Positions 1 through 9,905 of a stretch of DNA of 14,986 nt are shown in pieces (the stretch's first letter is position 1; each line of letters starts with the position of its first letter). The stretch spans positions 1 to 14,986 of the forward strand of contig VGEI01000044.1 of NCBI GenBank assembly GCA_016869415.1, read 5' to 3'. Source of the stretch: Alphaproteobacteria bacterium (GTDB lineage: Bacteria; Pseudomonadota; Alphaproteobacteria; CACIAM-22H2). The notes beneath the pieces are model-generated. The model was not told where the DNA came from, did no database searches, and saw only the letters and a list, made by a program, of their open reading frames with translations. The position numbers were made by a program, and so were the translations under genes.

Positions 1-726
1 CATGTGGTCGGCGCCCGAGTTGAGCCATAGATAGTCGACGATGCGGTCGCCGGCGTCGAGATACCGGCGCTCGCGCGTCGCCTCCCAGGCGCGGTAGTAG
101 CCGGCGGCGGCAAAGGCCAGGCGGCGGCTGCGGAAATTGCTGCCGGCGGTGCCGGCCTGCGGCTCGGGCATCTCCGGCTTCAGCAGCTCGGCGACGGTGA
201 AGTCGAGGTGCCGCCGCGCCCCGGTGGCCCAGCTCTTGTCGTTGATCGTCTTGGTCGCGTACCAGTCGAGCAGCGTGCCGGTGAGCGCCGTTTCGAGCGC
301 GTGCTTGTCGGCGCCGCCGGCGTCGCGGCCCAGGCAGCGTGCGCCGGTCACGTCATCGACCATGTCGGAGACCGAGCGCGCCGCGTCGAGCGCCAGATCC
401 TTCATCTCGGGATCGCTGCCGGTGCAGGCCAGGCGCGCCGCCGAATAGTAGAAGGCAGCGCCGCGCGTCAGGTCGTGCCGGTCGACCTGCCCGGCCTGCG
501 CCAGGGTGCGGGCGCGGGCCTCTTCGCGCAGCTCCGGCAGCTTCTTGCGCTCGCCGACCAACCGCAGGCATTCGACCCACAGGCCCCAGGTCCAGTCAGG
601 CGCGGCCGTGGTCGTCCACGTGCCGTCGCGACGATCGGCGTCGACGGGCCACTTGCCGCCGATGGCCGCACGGGTCGACAACACCCGTTCGCAGAGAAGC
701 TCGAGAAGTCGTCCGCGCGCCGCCAT
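1..726 (-). CDS. GH88-like unsaturated glucuronyl hydrolase, 3' end off the window
   Basis: An open minus-strand frame with no stop runs from 726 to the left edge (242 residues; the C-terminus is missing). Seen: the composition of an alpha/alpha-barrel glycosidase, with a GKWPVDADRRDGTWTTT start, a WTWGLW segment near residues 46-50, an HDLTRGAAFYY block at 84-94, and repeated helical pairs such as LAFAAAGYYRAWEATRERRYLD. Family knowledge: GH88/GH105 enzymes remove 4,5-unsaturated uronic acid from oligosaccharides cut by lyases; the HD block carries one catalytic Asp (here D85). The second catalytic Asp of the family falls near an LET segment, where E145 seems to stand in its place. No signal peptide is seen, so the enzyme is probably cytoplasmic, which suits the ABC importer nearby. 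The start at 726 was chosen because a candidate promoter and an inverted repeat lie just upstream. An upstream in-frame ATG at 788 would sit before the -10 box. The assignment to GH88 is by motif recognition only; another (alpha/alpha)6 glycosidase family is possible. Confidence 0.7.
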   Translation of the reverse strand, partial: MAARGRLLELLCERVLSTRAAIGGKWPVDADRRDGTWTTTAAPDWTWGLWVECLRLVGERKKLPELREEARARTLAQAGQVDRHDLTRGAAFYYSAARLACTGSDPEMKDLALDAARSVSDMVDDVTGARCLGRDAGGADKHALETALTGTLLDWYATKTINDKSWATGARRHLDFTVAELLKPEMPEPQAGTAGSNFRSRRLAFAAAGYYRAWEATRERRYLDAGDRIVDYLWLNSGADHM

Positions 727-743
727 GCGAAAAAATGTGCCCC

Positions 744-756
744 CGACGAGTCGTCG
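744..756. promoter_or_regulatory. Perfect inverted repeat, possible operator
   Basis: CGACGA, one base, then TCGTCG: two perfect 6-base arms. It sits between the candidate promoter and the start codon of the GH88-like gene, a classic place for a repressor site. No regulator gene lies in the window, so the binding protein is unknown. A 6+6 repeat in GC-rich DNA could also arise by chance. Confidence 0.35.
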
Positions 757-768
757 AATACTACGTCT

Positions 769-798
769 ATAAAACGCAGCCGCGCGCATAAGAGTCAA
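769..798 (-). promoter_or_regulatory. Candidate sigma70-type promoter for the GH88-like gene
   Basis: Read on the minus strand, TTGACT (798-793) is followed after 18 bases by TTTTAT (774-769). The -35 is a good match to TTGACA and the -10 is a moderate 4/6 match. It would place the transcription start near 762, upstream of the inverted repeat at 744-756 and of the ATG at 726. The stretch is noticeably more AT-rich than its surroundings. Prediction only. Confidence 0.35.
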
Positions 799-829
799 TC
801 GGCGCCCGGCCAGGAAAAGCGGTTGCGGC

Positions 830-834
830 GGAGG
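830..834 (+). promoter_or_regulatory. Ribosome binding site deciding a GTG start
   Basis: GGAGG followed by 7 bases and then GTG at 842. This supports GTG over the downstream ATG at 878 for the Sel1/SPOR protein. Confidence 0.7.
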
Positions 835-841
835 GATTGTA

Positions 842-1429
842 GTGATTCTCTTCTCCGCACCCCGTTCCCGCGATTCCATGCCAAGGCCCGTGTTCCGACT
901 TTTGCTCAAAATCGCGCTGTTCGCGCTTCTGTCGGGCGGCACGTCCGCCCAGACTCCTGCCTCGCTCATCGATCTCGAACGTCTCGCCGATAGCGGCAAC
1001 GCGGCGGCCCAGTACGCGCTGGGCGTCGCCTATGCCAACGGCGAGCGGGTGGCGCCCGATCCCCGGCGCGCCGCCCACTGGTTCGAGCTTGCCTCAAGGC
1101 GCGGCCATGTCGAGGCGCGCCGTCATCTGGTCTTCATGCGCGCCGCCGGTCTGATCGAGGGTGCGGGTCCCGAGAATCCGGACGCCCTGTTCCGCATCCA
1201 AGTGGCAACGGTGCCGAGCGAAGCGGATGCGGCGCGCGAGTGGCGCCGGCTGCAACGCCGCCACAGCGAGGCGCTGGCCGCGCTGGAGATGACGGTGGTT
1301 CCCTTCGACACGGCGGATGGCGGCAAGCTCTTCCGCCTGCAGGGTGGCCCGCTCGACGAAGAGGGGGCGCGCGCCGTCTGCCTGCGCCTGAGGGAAGAAG
1401 GCTCGACCTGTCTGGTCATCCGCCCCTAG
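842..1429 (+). CDS. Exported Sel1-repeat / SPOR-domain protein
   Basis: 195 residues. The GTG start at 842 is chosen because GGAGG at 830-834 lies 7 bases upstream. An internal ATG at 878 has no such site, although it gives a tidier signal peptide. Seen: a hydrophobic stretch at about residues 18-32 ending in a TSAQ-like cleavage region; one Sel1-like/TPR-type repeat at about 48-96 (NAAAQYALGVAYANG, then RAAHWFELASRRGH); and a C-terminal SPOR-like domain at about 115-195 (FRIQVATVPSEADA, FRLQGGPLDEEGARAVC, ending CLVIRP). The Cys pair C180/C190 matches the pattern common in alphaproteobacterial SPOR domains. Family knowledge: SPOR domains bind denuded septal peptidoglycan, and Sel1 repeats bind proteins. 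The likely place is the periplasm, at the cell wall. It is divergent from the GH88-like gene and probably not functionally tied to the sugar genes. Confidence 0.8.
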   Translation: MILFSAPRSRDSMPRPVFRLLLKIALFALLSGGTSAQTPASLIDLERLADSGNAAAQYALGVAYANGERVAPDPRRAAHWFELASRRGHVEARRHLVFMRAAGLIEGAGPENPDALFRIQVATVPSEADAAREWRRLQRRHSEALAALEMTVVPFDTADGGKLFRLQGGPLDEEGARAVCLRLREEGSTCLVIRP

Positions 1430-1444
1430 CGCCACTACACTCCG

Positions 1445-1479
1445 CGTCCTCTTCTTCATAAGAACTCCAGGACGAGGAC
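1445..1479 (+). promoter_or_regulatory. Leader with two alternative pairings around the dehydratase ribosome binding site
   Basis: CGTCCT (1445-1450) can pair with AGGACG (1469-1474), enclosing an inner TTCTT-CAT-AAGAA hairpin (1452-1464). The same left arm, shifted by one base as GTCCTC (1446-1451), can instead pair with GAGGAC (1474-1479), which contains the Shine-Dalgarno GAGGA (1474-1478) of the dehydratase start at 1486. One fold leaves the site mostly free and the other hides it. Each pairing is only 6 bp, so function is unproven. Confidence 0.3.
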
Positions 1480-1485
1480 ACGCCG

Positions 1486-3212
<1,727 letters not shown>

Positions 3213-3216
<4 letters not shown>

Positions 3217-4394
3217 GCGCAGGTTTGAGCGGGGCGCTGCCGGCACCCATCCGGCCGGTTATCGCGGGGTTTGCCGGCTCGCGCATCCGCGAAGTGTCGA
3301 AGATCGGCATGGAGCGGCCCGGCGTCACGGCGCTGTGGTTCGGCGAGGGTGACAGGCCGACACCTCGCTTCATCTGCGACGCGGCGGCCCAGGCGCTGGC
3401 CGCCGGCCGCACCTATTACACCTCCAACAGCGGCACGCCGGAGCTGCGCCAGGCTATCGCGCGCTACGCCATGCGTCTGCACGGTCAGAAGATTGTACCC
3501 GAGCGCGTCACGGTCACCGCCTCGGGTGTCAACGCGCTCATGCTGATCATGCAGGCGCTGGTGGATCCCGGCGACAACGTGGTCATGGTGACACCGGTGT
3601 GGCCGAACTGCGCCGACAACATCTCGGTGGTGCTCGGCGGCGAGGTGCGGCGTGTCACTCTGGCCGCCGACGAGCGTGGCTGGAGGCTCGATCTCGACCG
3701 GCTTTTCGCTGCCTGCGACGGCCGCACGCGCGCCATCTTCGTCAATTCGCCAGGTAATCCGACCGGCTGGATGGCCGGCGCTGCCGACCACTTGGCGCTA
3801 CGCGAGTTCGCGCGAAAGCGGCGAATCTGGATCGTCGCCGACGAGGTCTACGAGCGTATCGTCTATGACCGTGCCTGCGCGCCCAGCGCGCTCGACGGGG
3901 CTTCGCCGGACGATCCCGTCATCGTGGTCAACAGCTTCTCCAAGGCCTGGTGCATGACCGGCTGGCGGCTCGGCTGGATCGTCCATCCCCAGGCGCTGGG
4001 CGAGACGCTGGCCAAGCTCAACGAGGTCAACATGTCCGGGCCGGCGATGTTCGCCCAAGATGCCGGCACGGTGGCGATCGAGCAGGGTGAGGGGTTTATC
4101 CGTGAGATTGTCGATGACTACAGGCGGGCGCGCGAGGTGGTGGTGCAGCGTCTCGGCGCCATGCCGCGTGTCCGGCTCGCGAGGCCGGAGGCGGCGTTCT
4201 ACGCCTTCTTCCGGGTCGACGGCATGACGGACAGCCTGGCCACGGCCAAGCAGGTGCTCGACCGGGCGAATGTCGGCTTGGCGCCGGGGGTGGCCTTCGG
4301 GCCGGAGGGTGAGGGCTGGCTGCGGCTGTGCTTCGCCACCAGCCCGCAGCGCCTGTCCGACGCCCTCGACCGGCTGGCGCCGGCCTTCGCCTAA
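3213..4394 (+). CDS. PLP-dependent aminotransferase, class I/II (fold type I)
   Basis: 393 residues, normal family length. It starts at TTG 3213, overlapping the TGA of the dehydratase (ATTGA), with GGGAG at 3203-3207 as ribosome binding site. Seen: YYTSNSGTPELRQAIARY near residue 68 (substrate/PLP phosphate region), NSPGNPTG at 178-185 with N182, ADEVYE at 209-214 with D210 and Y213, the Schiff-base lysine K244 in SFSKAW, R252 in GWRLGW, and R371 in WLRLCFA, which in the family binds the substrate carboxylate. It is therefore a complete enzyme of the aspartate aminotransferase superfamily. It lies inside a sugar-acid gene set, where no aminotransferase is normally needed. It may act on the 2-keto product of the dehydratase or release a keto acid from an amino-containing substrate; this is inference. 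The specific amino donor is unknown. Confidence 0.92.
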
Positions 4395-4397
4395 GCA

Positions 4398-5441
4398 ATG
4401 CGCATTCTGATCCCCGACCTGCCGTATGCCGGGGAGGCCGATATCGAGCGCGAGGCGCTGGCACCGTTGCTCGCCGAACCCGGCGCGCTGCTCGAGGTCC
4501 ACCGCCTGATCGACTACAGCGCCGTGCCCCTCGAATCCTGGCGGCGGGCCGACGCGGTGATCGTCAGCAGCGACCGCTTCCGTCTCGGGGGCGAGACCAT
4601 CGGCGAGCTCGAACGATGCAAGGTGATTGTGCGCGGCGGTGTCGGCTTCGACAACGTCGATGCGGCGGCGGCGAGCCGGCGCAACATTCCCCTGTGCAAT
4701 GTGCCGGACTACGGCACCGACGAGGTCGCCGACCACGCGATCGCCATGATGCTGGCCCTGCGGCGCGGCCTGCCGACCTACGGCGAGTATCTCAGCGTCG
4801 ACCCGGTCGCCGGCTGGCGCTTCGACGCGCCGCCGCTGATCCGGCGCATGAAGGTGCAGAGTTTCGCTGTCGTCGGTCTCGGCCGCATCGGCCGTGCCGC
4901 GGCGGCCAGGGCGCGCGCCTTCGGCATGCGCGTCCTATACTATGATCCTTACGTGGCAGAGGCGGTCTACGAGCGCAAGGACAGCCTGGATGCGCTGCTG
5001 GCTGAGGCGGACGTCGTCAGCCTCCACTGTCCGCTCACGCCCGATACCCGCGGCATGATCGGCGCGCCACAGCTCGCACGCATGAAACCGGGATCGATCC
5101 TGGTGAATACCGCGCGAGGGCAGGTGGTCGACTTGGACGCCGTGGCCGCGGCGCTGCGCGCCGGCCGGCCCGGGGGTGTCGCCCTCGACGTGCTGCCGCA
5201 GGAGCCGCCCGATCCCGACCACGAGTTGATTGCGGCGTGGCGGCTGCAGCCGACCTGGCTGGCCGGGCGCCTACTGCTCTCTCCGCATGCCGCGTTCTAC
5301 AGCCCGGAGAGCGTGCGCGACCTGCGTTTCAAGGCGGCGGCCACCGCACGCGATGCCTTGGCCGATCAGGGCCTTCGGCATTGCGTGAACCTTCAGCATC
5401 TCGATCTTTCGCGCTTGCAGGTTGCAGTTAAACCAGCTTAG
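4398..5441 (+). CDS. CtBP-like D-isomer-specific 2-hydroxyacid dehydrogenase
   Basis: 347 residues, starting 3 bases after the aminotransferase stop. Family role: NAD(P)-dependent interconversion of a 2-keto acid and a D-2-hydroxy acid. Seen: the nucleotide-binding GLGRIG at 160-165, the acidic residue D183 after the second strand (YYDPY, favouring NAD), and the catalytic triad R240 (NTARGQVVD), E269 (PQEPPDPD) and H297 (SPHAAFYSPES). The HAAFYSPES segment, followed by an RDLRFKAA-like helix, resembles the C-terminal binding protein (CtBP) branch rather than glycerate or phosphoglycerate dehydrogenase. There is no strong Shine-Dalgarno, so translation probably depends on coupling to the gene before. 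In context it would reduce or oxidise the keto acid made by the dehydratase or aminotransferase. The substrate is not known. Confidence 0.9.
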   Translation: MRILIPDLPYAGEADIEREALAPLLAEPGALLEVHRLIDYSAVPLESWRRADAVIVSSDRFRLGGETIGELERCKVIVRGGVGFDNVDAAAASRRNIPLCNVPDYGTDEVADHAIAMMLALRRGLPTYGEYLSVDPVAGWRFDAPPLIRRMKVQSFAVVGLGRIGRAAAARARAFGMRVLYYDPYVAEAVYERKDSLDALLAEADVVSLHCPLTPDTRGMIGAPQLARMKPGSILVNTARGQVVDLDAVAAALRAGRPGGVALDVLPQEPPDPDHELIAAWRLQPTWLAGRLLLSPHAAFYSPESVRDLRFKAAATARDALADQGLRHCVNLQHLDLSRLQVAVKPA

Positions 5442-5443
5442 AT

Positions 5444-5496
5444 CGCCACCGGTCAGACCACCGGGCCGATTTTCAAGAATCGAAATAGTGGTGGCG
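5444..5496. promoter_or_regulatory. Repeat elements in the spacer before the ABC transporter
   Basis: In the 78-base gap between the dehydrogenase and the transporter ATPase, CCACCGG occurs twice (5446-5452 and 5458-5464), 12 bases apart and so roughly one helical turn. CGCCACC (5444-5450) has its complement GGTGGCG at 5490-5496. An inner GATT/AATC pair lies around 5468-5481. The arrangement suits a regulator site or a weak transcript hairpin separating two units. No convincing -35/-10 was found. Confidence 0.25.
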
Positions 5497-5519
5497 CATT
5501 AGGGAGCAGCGGGAACCCC

Positions 5520-6590
<1,071 letters not shown>

Positions 6591-6618
6591 TAGCAGACGT
6601 AAAGAACCTGACATCTCC

Positions 6619-6625
6619 AAGGAGG
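6619..6625 (+). promoter_or_regulatory. Strong ribosome binding site of the binding protein
   Basis: AAGGAGG, a near-perfect Shine-Dalgarno, lies 7 bases before ATG 6633. It decides that start over an in-frame TTG at 6627, which would be too close. The strength fits the high level needed for a periplasmic binding protein. Confidence 0.85.
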
Positions 6626-6632
6626 ATTGCTC

Positions 6633-7958
6633 ATGAACGATTTCAACAGACGCGATGCGCTGAAGATCGGTGCAGGCGCGGTCGCGGGTGCCGCGGTCGC
6701 CGCCGGCGCCGGTGAGGCCCAGGCCCAGGCTGCGACCGAGCTCAAGCTGACGCCGGAGAAGGGCGCCAAGCTGCGCGTTCTCCGCCCCTCCAAGTTCGTC
6801 CAGGGCGACGAGACGCTGTGGCTGGAGAACACCAAGAAGTACACGCAGCAGACCGGCGTCGAGGTGCGCGTCGACAGCGAGGGCTGGGAAGATCTGCGTC
6901 CGAAGGCGGCCGTTGCGGCGAACGTCGGCCGCGGCCCCGACATCGTCTATGCCTGGTACGACGACGCCCATCAGTACCCGGACAAGCTGGTCAACCTCAG
7001 CGACGTCTACAACTACCTCGATAAGAAGTATGACGGCTGGTACGACGTCGCCAAGAAATTCAGCACGCGCGGCCGGAATCAGATATCGGTGGTCCTTGGC
7101 TCGCCAGGCTCGAAGATGGTCTACCGCAAGTCCCACCTGGCCGCTGCCGGGTTCAGCTCGTTCCCGAACAACTTCCCCGGCCTGCTGGAGTGCTGCAAGG
7201 CGCTCAAGGCCAAGGGCACGCCGGCCGGTTTCGCGCTCGGCAACGCTGTCGGCGACGCCAATGGCTGGTGCCACTGGATCGTTTGGAGCCATGGCGGCCG
7301 GATGGTCGACGAGAAGGACAAGGTCGTCATCGACAGCCCGGAGACGGTCAAGGCACTCGAGTACGTCAAGCAGCTCTACGACACCTTCATCCCCGGTACG
7401 CTGTCCTGGCTCGATCCGTCGAACAACAAGGTCTTCCTCGACGGCCAGCTCAGCCTGACCAACAACGGCATCTCGGTCTATTACGCGGCCAAGAACTCCA
7501 ACGATCCGAAGATCAAGGAGATGGCGCTCGACATCGAGCACGCCGACTACCCCATTGGCCCGGTCGGCAGGCCGACCGAGGTCAACCTTACCGTACCGGC
7601 GATGGTCTTCCGTTACACCAAGTTCCCCAACGCGGCGAAGGACTACATCCGCTTCATGATGGAGAAGGAGCAGTACGAGCCGTGGCAGACGGCCTCGATC
7701 GGCTACTTCAGCCATCCTCTGCGGGCCTACGAGAAGTCGAGCATCTGGACGGTGGATCCCAAGCACACGCCGTACCGCGACACGATGAAGAACATGCTCT
7801 GGCCGAGCTACGCCGGTTCGCTGGGCTACGCCTCGGCGGGCGTGCTCGCCGATTTCGTCATGGTCAACATGATCGCCTCGGTCTGCTCGGGCTCCAAGAC
7901 ACCGAAGGAAGCGGCGGCCGAGGCCCAGAAGCGCGCCGAGCGCTACTACAAGGTCTAA
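6633..7958 (+). CDS. Tat-exported extracellular solute-binding protein (family 1) of a sugar ABC importer
   Basis: 441 residues from ATG 6633. Seen: a twin-arginine signal, NRRDALK with R6-R7, followed by an Ala/Gly-rich hydrophobic run and a likely cleavage after AQA near residue 33. The mature part has the two-lobe layout of family 1 binding proteins: PDIVYAWYDDAHQYPDKLVNLSD region, PVGRPTEVNLTVPAMVFRYTK hinge-like region, and a C-terminal helix ending EAQKRAERYYKV. Many aromatic residues (W, Y) occur, as expected of carbohydrate binders. It captures the substrate in the periplasm and delivers it to the MalF/MalG-type pair. Export by Tat implies folding before export. The gene lies 42 bases after the ATPase gene and is followed by a stem-loop. 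The ligand is unknown; with a uronate-type context an acidic saccharide is plausible. Confidence 0.93.
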   Translation: MNDFNRRDALKIGAGAVAGAAVAAGAGEAQAQAATELKLTPEKGAKLRVLRPSKFVQGDETLWLENTKKYTQQTGVEVRVDSEGWEDLRPKAAVAANVGRGPDIVYAWYDDAHQYPDKLVNLSDVYNYLDKKYDGWYDVAKKFSTRGRNQISVVLGSPGSKMVYRKSHLAAAGFSSFPNNFPGLLECCKALKAKGTPAGFALGNAVGDANGWCHWIVWSHGGRMVDEKDKVVIDSPETVKALEYVKQLYDTFIPGTLSWLDPSNNKVFLDGQLSLTNNGISVYYAAKNSNDPKIKEMALDIEHADYPIGPVGRPTEVNLTVPAMVFRYTKFPNAAKDYIRFMMEKEQYEPWQTASIGYFSHPLRAYEKSSIWTVDPKHTPYRDTMKNMLWPSYAGSLGYASAGVLADFVMVNMIASVCSGSKTPKEAAAEAQKRAERYYKV

Positions 7959-7967
7959 GTCACCTCG

Positions 7968-8001
7968 AAACGGGAGGGCGGTCTGCCGCCCTCCCGTTTT
8001 T
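7968..8001 (+). terminator. Intercistronic stem-loop with T-tract
   Basis: A perfect 14-bp stem (7968-7981 with 7986-7999), whose core is CGGGAGGGCGG paired with CCGCCCTCCCG, closes a TCTG loop. It is followed by a run of T (7997-8001). This is a textbook Rho-independent terminator or mRNA-stabilising hairpin. Placed between the binding-protein gene and the permease genes of the same importer, it most likely allows partial read-through, giving more binding protein than permease. Confidence 0.9.
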
Positions 8002-8022
8002 CTTGGCTGATCCGATTTTCGC

Positions 8023-8979
8023 GTGACCTCCGTACCGACCGCACCGACGGGTCTCGGCGTGCTCTCGCCGCGGCGCTCGCTGGCCGACATGCTGGACGAC
8101 CGGCGCGTCCTCTCGTTCCTGTTCATGCTGCCGGCGGTGGGGATTCTGCTCACCTTCCTCGCTTATCCGCTGGGTCTTGGCGTCTGGCTGGCCTTCACCG
8201 ACACACGCATCGGCCGGGCCGGCGTCTTCATCGGCCTGGACAACTACATTTCGCTGATGGGCGACAGTGTCTTCCTGCTGTCGGTGTTCAACACGATCTT
8301 CTATACGACCGTCGCCACAATCCTGAAATTCGGTCTCGGCCTGTGGCTGGCGCTGCTGCTCAACAACAGCATGCCGTTCAAGGCCTTCATCCGGGCGATC
8401 ATCCTGCTGCCCTACATCATCCCGACGGTGCTGTCGGCCATCGCCTTTTGGTGGATCTTCGACGCCCAGTTCTCGATCATCTCCTGGGCCCTGGTGAAGT
8501 TCGGCCTGCTCGATCGCTACATCGACTTCCTGGGCGAGCCGTGGAACGCGCGCTGGTCGGTGATCGCCGCCAATGTCTGGCGCGGCATCCCCTTCGTCGC
8601 CATCTGTCTGCTGGCCGGCCTGCAAACCATCTCACCTTCGCTCTACGAGGCGGCGGCCCTCGACGGTGCGACGTCGTGGCAGCGCTTCCGGCACGTCACG
8701 GTGCCGATGCTCATGCCGATCCTGTCGATCGTGCTGACCTTCTCGGTGCTCTTCACCTTCACCGATTTCCAGCTGATCTATGCCATCACCCGCGGCGGGC
8801 CGGTCAACGCCACCCACCTGATGGCCACGCTCGCCTTCCAGCGCGCCATCCCCGGCGGCCGCCTGGGCGAGGGTGCGGCGATCGCCGTGGCGATGATCCC
8901 GTTCCTCGTCTGCGCCACCGTGTTCAGCTACTACGGCCTGCAGCGCCGTAAGTGGCAGCAAGGCTCTGCCGATGACTGA
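8023..8979 (+). CDS. Sugar ABC transporter permease, MalF/UgpA type
   Basis: 318 residues from GTG 8023. Seen: a long hydrophilic N-terminus, then a first membrane span at about residues 29-58, further spans at about 84-114, 122-146, 180-203, 229-255 and 280-310, and the cytoplasmic EAA loop at 209-228 (EAAALDGATSWQRFRHVTVP, with G215), which docks on the ATPase. It pairs with the next gene to form the heterodimeric channel. No good ribosome binding site precedes the GTG. An internal ATG at 8092 would remove 23 hydrophilic residues and has no better site, so the N-terminus is uncertain. Its last 8 bases overlap the start of the second permease. Confidence 0.92.
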   Translation: MTSVPTAPTGLGVLSPRRSLADMLDDRRVLSFLFMLPAVGILLTFLAYPLGLGVWLAFTDTRIGRAGVFIGLDNYISLMGDSVFLLSVFNTIFYTTVATILKFGLGLWLALLLNNSMPFKAFIRAIILLPYIIPTVLSAIAFWWIFDAQFSIISWALVKFGLLDRYIDFLGEPWNARWSVIAANVWRGIPFVAICLLAGLQTISPSLYEAAALDGATSWQRFRHVTVPMLMPILSIVLTFSVLFTFTDFQLIYAITRGGPVNATHLMATLAFQRAIPGGRLGEGAAIAVAMIPFLVCATVFSYYGLQRRKWQQGSADD

Positions 8980-9886
8980 CGTCGCCGCTACCCCAGCGAA
9001 GCCGCGTGACGCCCAGCCTGACGCGACCGATTCCGTCGGCATGAGCTTCCTGACGACGCGGCCGAAGCTCTTCATCACCGTCTACCTGCCGCTCGCCCTC
9101 TTCGTCTTCGCGCTGCTCTTTCCGTTCTATTGGATGGCGGTGACGACGTTCAAACCGAACGACGAGCTCTATAACTTCCGCGCCCACAACCCGTTCTGGA
9201 TCTCCAGCCCGACCCTGGCCAATATCGAGAAGCTGCTGTTCCAGACCGACTATCCGGCATGGTTCGTCAACACCATGGCGGTAGCCATCGCCGCGACAGC
9301 GTTGTCGATCTTCGCCAGCGTGCTCGCCGCCTATGCCATCACGCGGCTGCGCTTCAAAGGTGCCCAGACCACCGGCCTGCTCATCTTCCTCGCCTATCTG
9401 GTGCCGCCGAGCATCCTGTTCATTCCGCTGGCTACCATGGTCTACGGCATGGACCTCTACGACACCAACTGGGCGCTGATCCTCACCTATCCGACTTTCC
9501 TCATCCCCTTCTGCACCTGGCTGCTGATGGGCTATTTCAAGTCCATCCCCTACGAGCTCGAGGAATGCGCGCTGATCGACGGCGCCACGCGCATCCAGAT
9601 CCTCTGGCAGATCACCCTGCCGCTGGCGGTGCCCGGCCTGATCTCGGCCGGCATCTTCGCCTTCACCCTGTCGTGGAACGAGTTCATCTACGCGCTGGCC
9701 TTCATCTCCTCGTCGGAGAACAAGACCGTGCCGGTCGGCGTGCTCACCCAGCTCGTCGAAGGCGACGTCTACCACTGGGGCGCGTTGATGGCTGGCGCGC
9801 TGGCCGGCTCTGTGCCGGTGGCGCTGATCTACTCGTTCTTCGTCGAGCACTACGTCTCGAGCCTGACCGGCGCGGTCAAGGAATAG
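8972..9886 (+). CDS. Sugar ABC transporter permease, MalG/UgpE type
   Basis: 304 residues. The ATG at 8972 lies within the end of the preceding permease gene (8-base overlap), which implies coupled translation and equal amounts. Seen: first span at about 33-57 (FITVYLPLALFVFALLFPFYW), more spans at about 100-122, 134-160, 166-187, 218-240 and 268-292, and the EAA loop at 198-217 in the variant form ECALIDGATRIQILWQITLP with G204. Cys replaces the first Ala, which is tolerated in the family. It forms the channel with the MalF-type subunit. It ends the operon; the converging SDR gene stops 11 bases away. Confidence 0.94.
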   Translation: MTDVAATPAKPRDAQPDATDSVGMSFLTTRPKLFITVYLPLALFVFALLFPFYWMAVTTFKPNDELYNFRAHNPFWISSPTLANIEKLLFQTDYPAWFVNTMAVAIAATALSIFASVLAAYAITRLRFKGAQTTGLLIFLAYLVPPSILFIPLATMVYGMDLYDTNWALILTYPTFLIPFCTWLLMGYFKSIPYELEECALIDGATRIQILWQITLPLAVPGLISAGIFAFTLSWNEFIYALAFISSSENKTVPVGVLTQLVEGDVYHWGALMAGALAGSVPVALIYSFFVEHYVSSLTGAVKE

Positions 9887-9893
9887 CTCCCGA

Positions 9894-9905
9894 GGCGCTA
9901 GCGCC
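9894..9905. terminator. Perfect palindrome at the convergent gene ends, weak terminator candidate
   Basis: GGCGCTAGCGCC is a perfect 12-base palindrome that covers the TAG of the minus-strand SDR and lies just after the stop of the MalG-type permease. As RNA it could form only a 4-bp stem with a CTAG loop, and there is no T-tract on either side, so it would be a poor terminator by itself. Confidence 0.25.

Noticed and set aside
727..788. Upstream in-frame ATG at 788 for the GH88-like gene
   Set aside because: It would lie before the candidate -10 box, has no ribosome binding site, and adds a basic stretch not expected in the family.
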